Assembly (NCBI GenBank): GCA_963753815.1
Contig: CAVWDU010000007.1
Location: 472,056-536,055, forward strand
Length of the DNA stretch: 64,000 nucleotides
Reading direction: 5' to 3'
DNA from: CAVWDU01 sp963753815
Lineage (GTDB): Bacteria; Pseudomonadota; Gammaproteobacteria; Pseudomonadales; Halieaceae
Shown one piece after another: positions 63,991 through 64,000 of the stretch; within the stretch, counting starts at the first letter, position 1, and the number at the start of each line of letters is the position of its first letter. The notes under the pieces are model-generated. The model was not told the DNA's origin and made no database searches. It saw only the letters and a program-made list of their open reading frames with translations. The position numbers and the translations under genes are program-made.

Positions 63991-64000
63991 GCATACCGGT
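63935..64000 (-). CDS. Second D-aminoacylase-like gene, C-terminal end only
   Basis: Twenty-one codons are visible before the right edge: TGMPLPSDFSYAFPAEVDDAN and a stop. The complete neighbour ends TGMPSDFSYAFPAEGGDAN, so this is a close paralogue in tandem. The rest is outside the window. Confidence 0.8.
   Translation of the reverse strand, partial: TGMPLPSDFSYAFPAEVDDAN

Overview
The window is a GC-rich (roughly 60% by eye) chromosomal segment of a Gram-negative, very probably gammaproteobacterial and probably marine or aquatic, heterotroph. The clues are TonB-dependent receptors, the TamA/TamB pair, a DeaD helicase with a DbpA-type RNA-binding domain, DcaP-type porin, GltS, an E. coli-like FadH and a DUF5062-like protein. 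No rRNA, tRNA, CRISPR, plasmid or phage module was recognised. The taxon is an inference from gene content only.

Layout. 0-7.5 kb: the end of an ArsM-like gene, then a TetR regulator divergent from fadH, followed by a SnoaL-like protein, an SDR dehydrogenase and a TonB receptor, together a lipid/terpenoid-type catabolic group. 8-16.8 kb: housekeeping and single genes (DUF1653, HD protein, deaD, methyltransferase, sodium:solute symporter, dienelactone hydrolase, PhyH dioxygenase). 17-26 kb: a gene-decay zone with a ribokinase remnant, a duplicated 3' end of a YafJ-type amidotransferase, fragments of a P1 peptidase, REP-like repeats and a small element with 19-bp inverted ends. It also holds a full P1 peptidase and a very large GH94-like protein. 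26-34 kb: tamAB and a Kef-type antiporter. 34-36.8 kb: small unknown proteins, a transposase scrap and two opposed arrays of short repeats. 36.9-42.2 kb: the three-gene branched-chain 2-oxoacid dehydrogenase operon plus a protein kinase. 42.2-43.1 kb: a decayed IS3 element that has cut off a cupin-type regulator.

43.2-64 kb looks like a functional island. It holds a DauA-like D-amino-acid dehydrogenase, a TonB receptor and a YkvI-like transporter. It also has two class A beta-lactamase-fold hydrolases plus a third scrap, a class C-like serine hydrolase, a CPA1 antiporter and GltS. On the minus strand follow a run of D-aminoacylase-type amidohydrolases (two in tandem), an outer-membrane protein, a DcaP-like porin and a prolidase-like amidohydrolase. 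Read together, these suggest uptake and breakdown of N-acyl-D-amino acids or D-residue peptides (inference).

A striking feature of the whole window is that five genes, probably six, are each broken by what looks like one extra base (fadH, P1 peptidase, a beta-lactamase homologue, an amidohydrolase, an outer-membrane protein, and perhaps the start of the symporter). All shifts are in the same direction and most lengthen a short run of one base. That points to sequencing insertions more than to true pseudogenes, so I annotate these genes at full length and flag each break.
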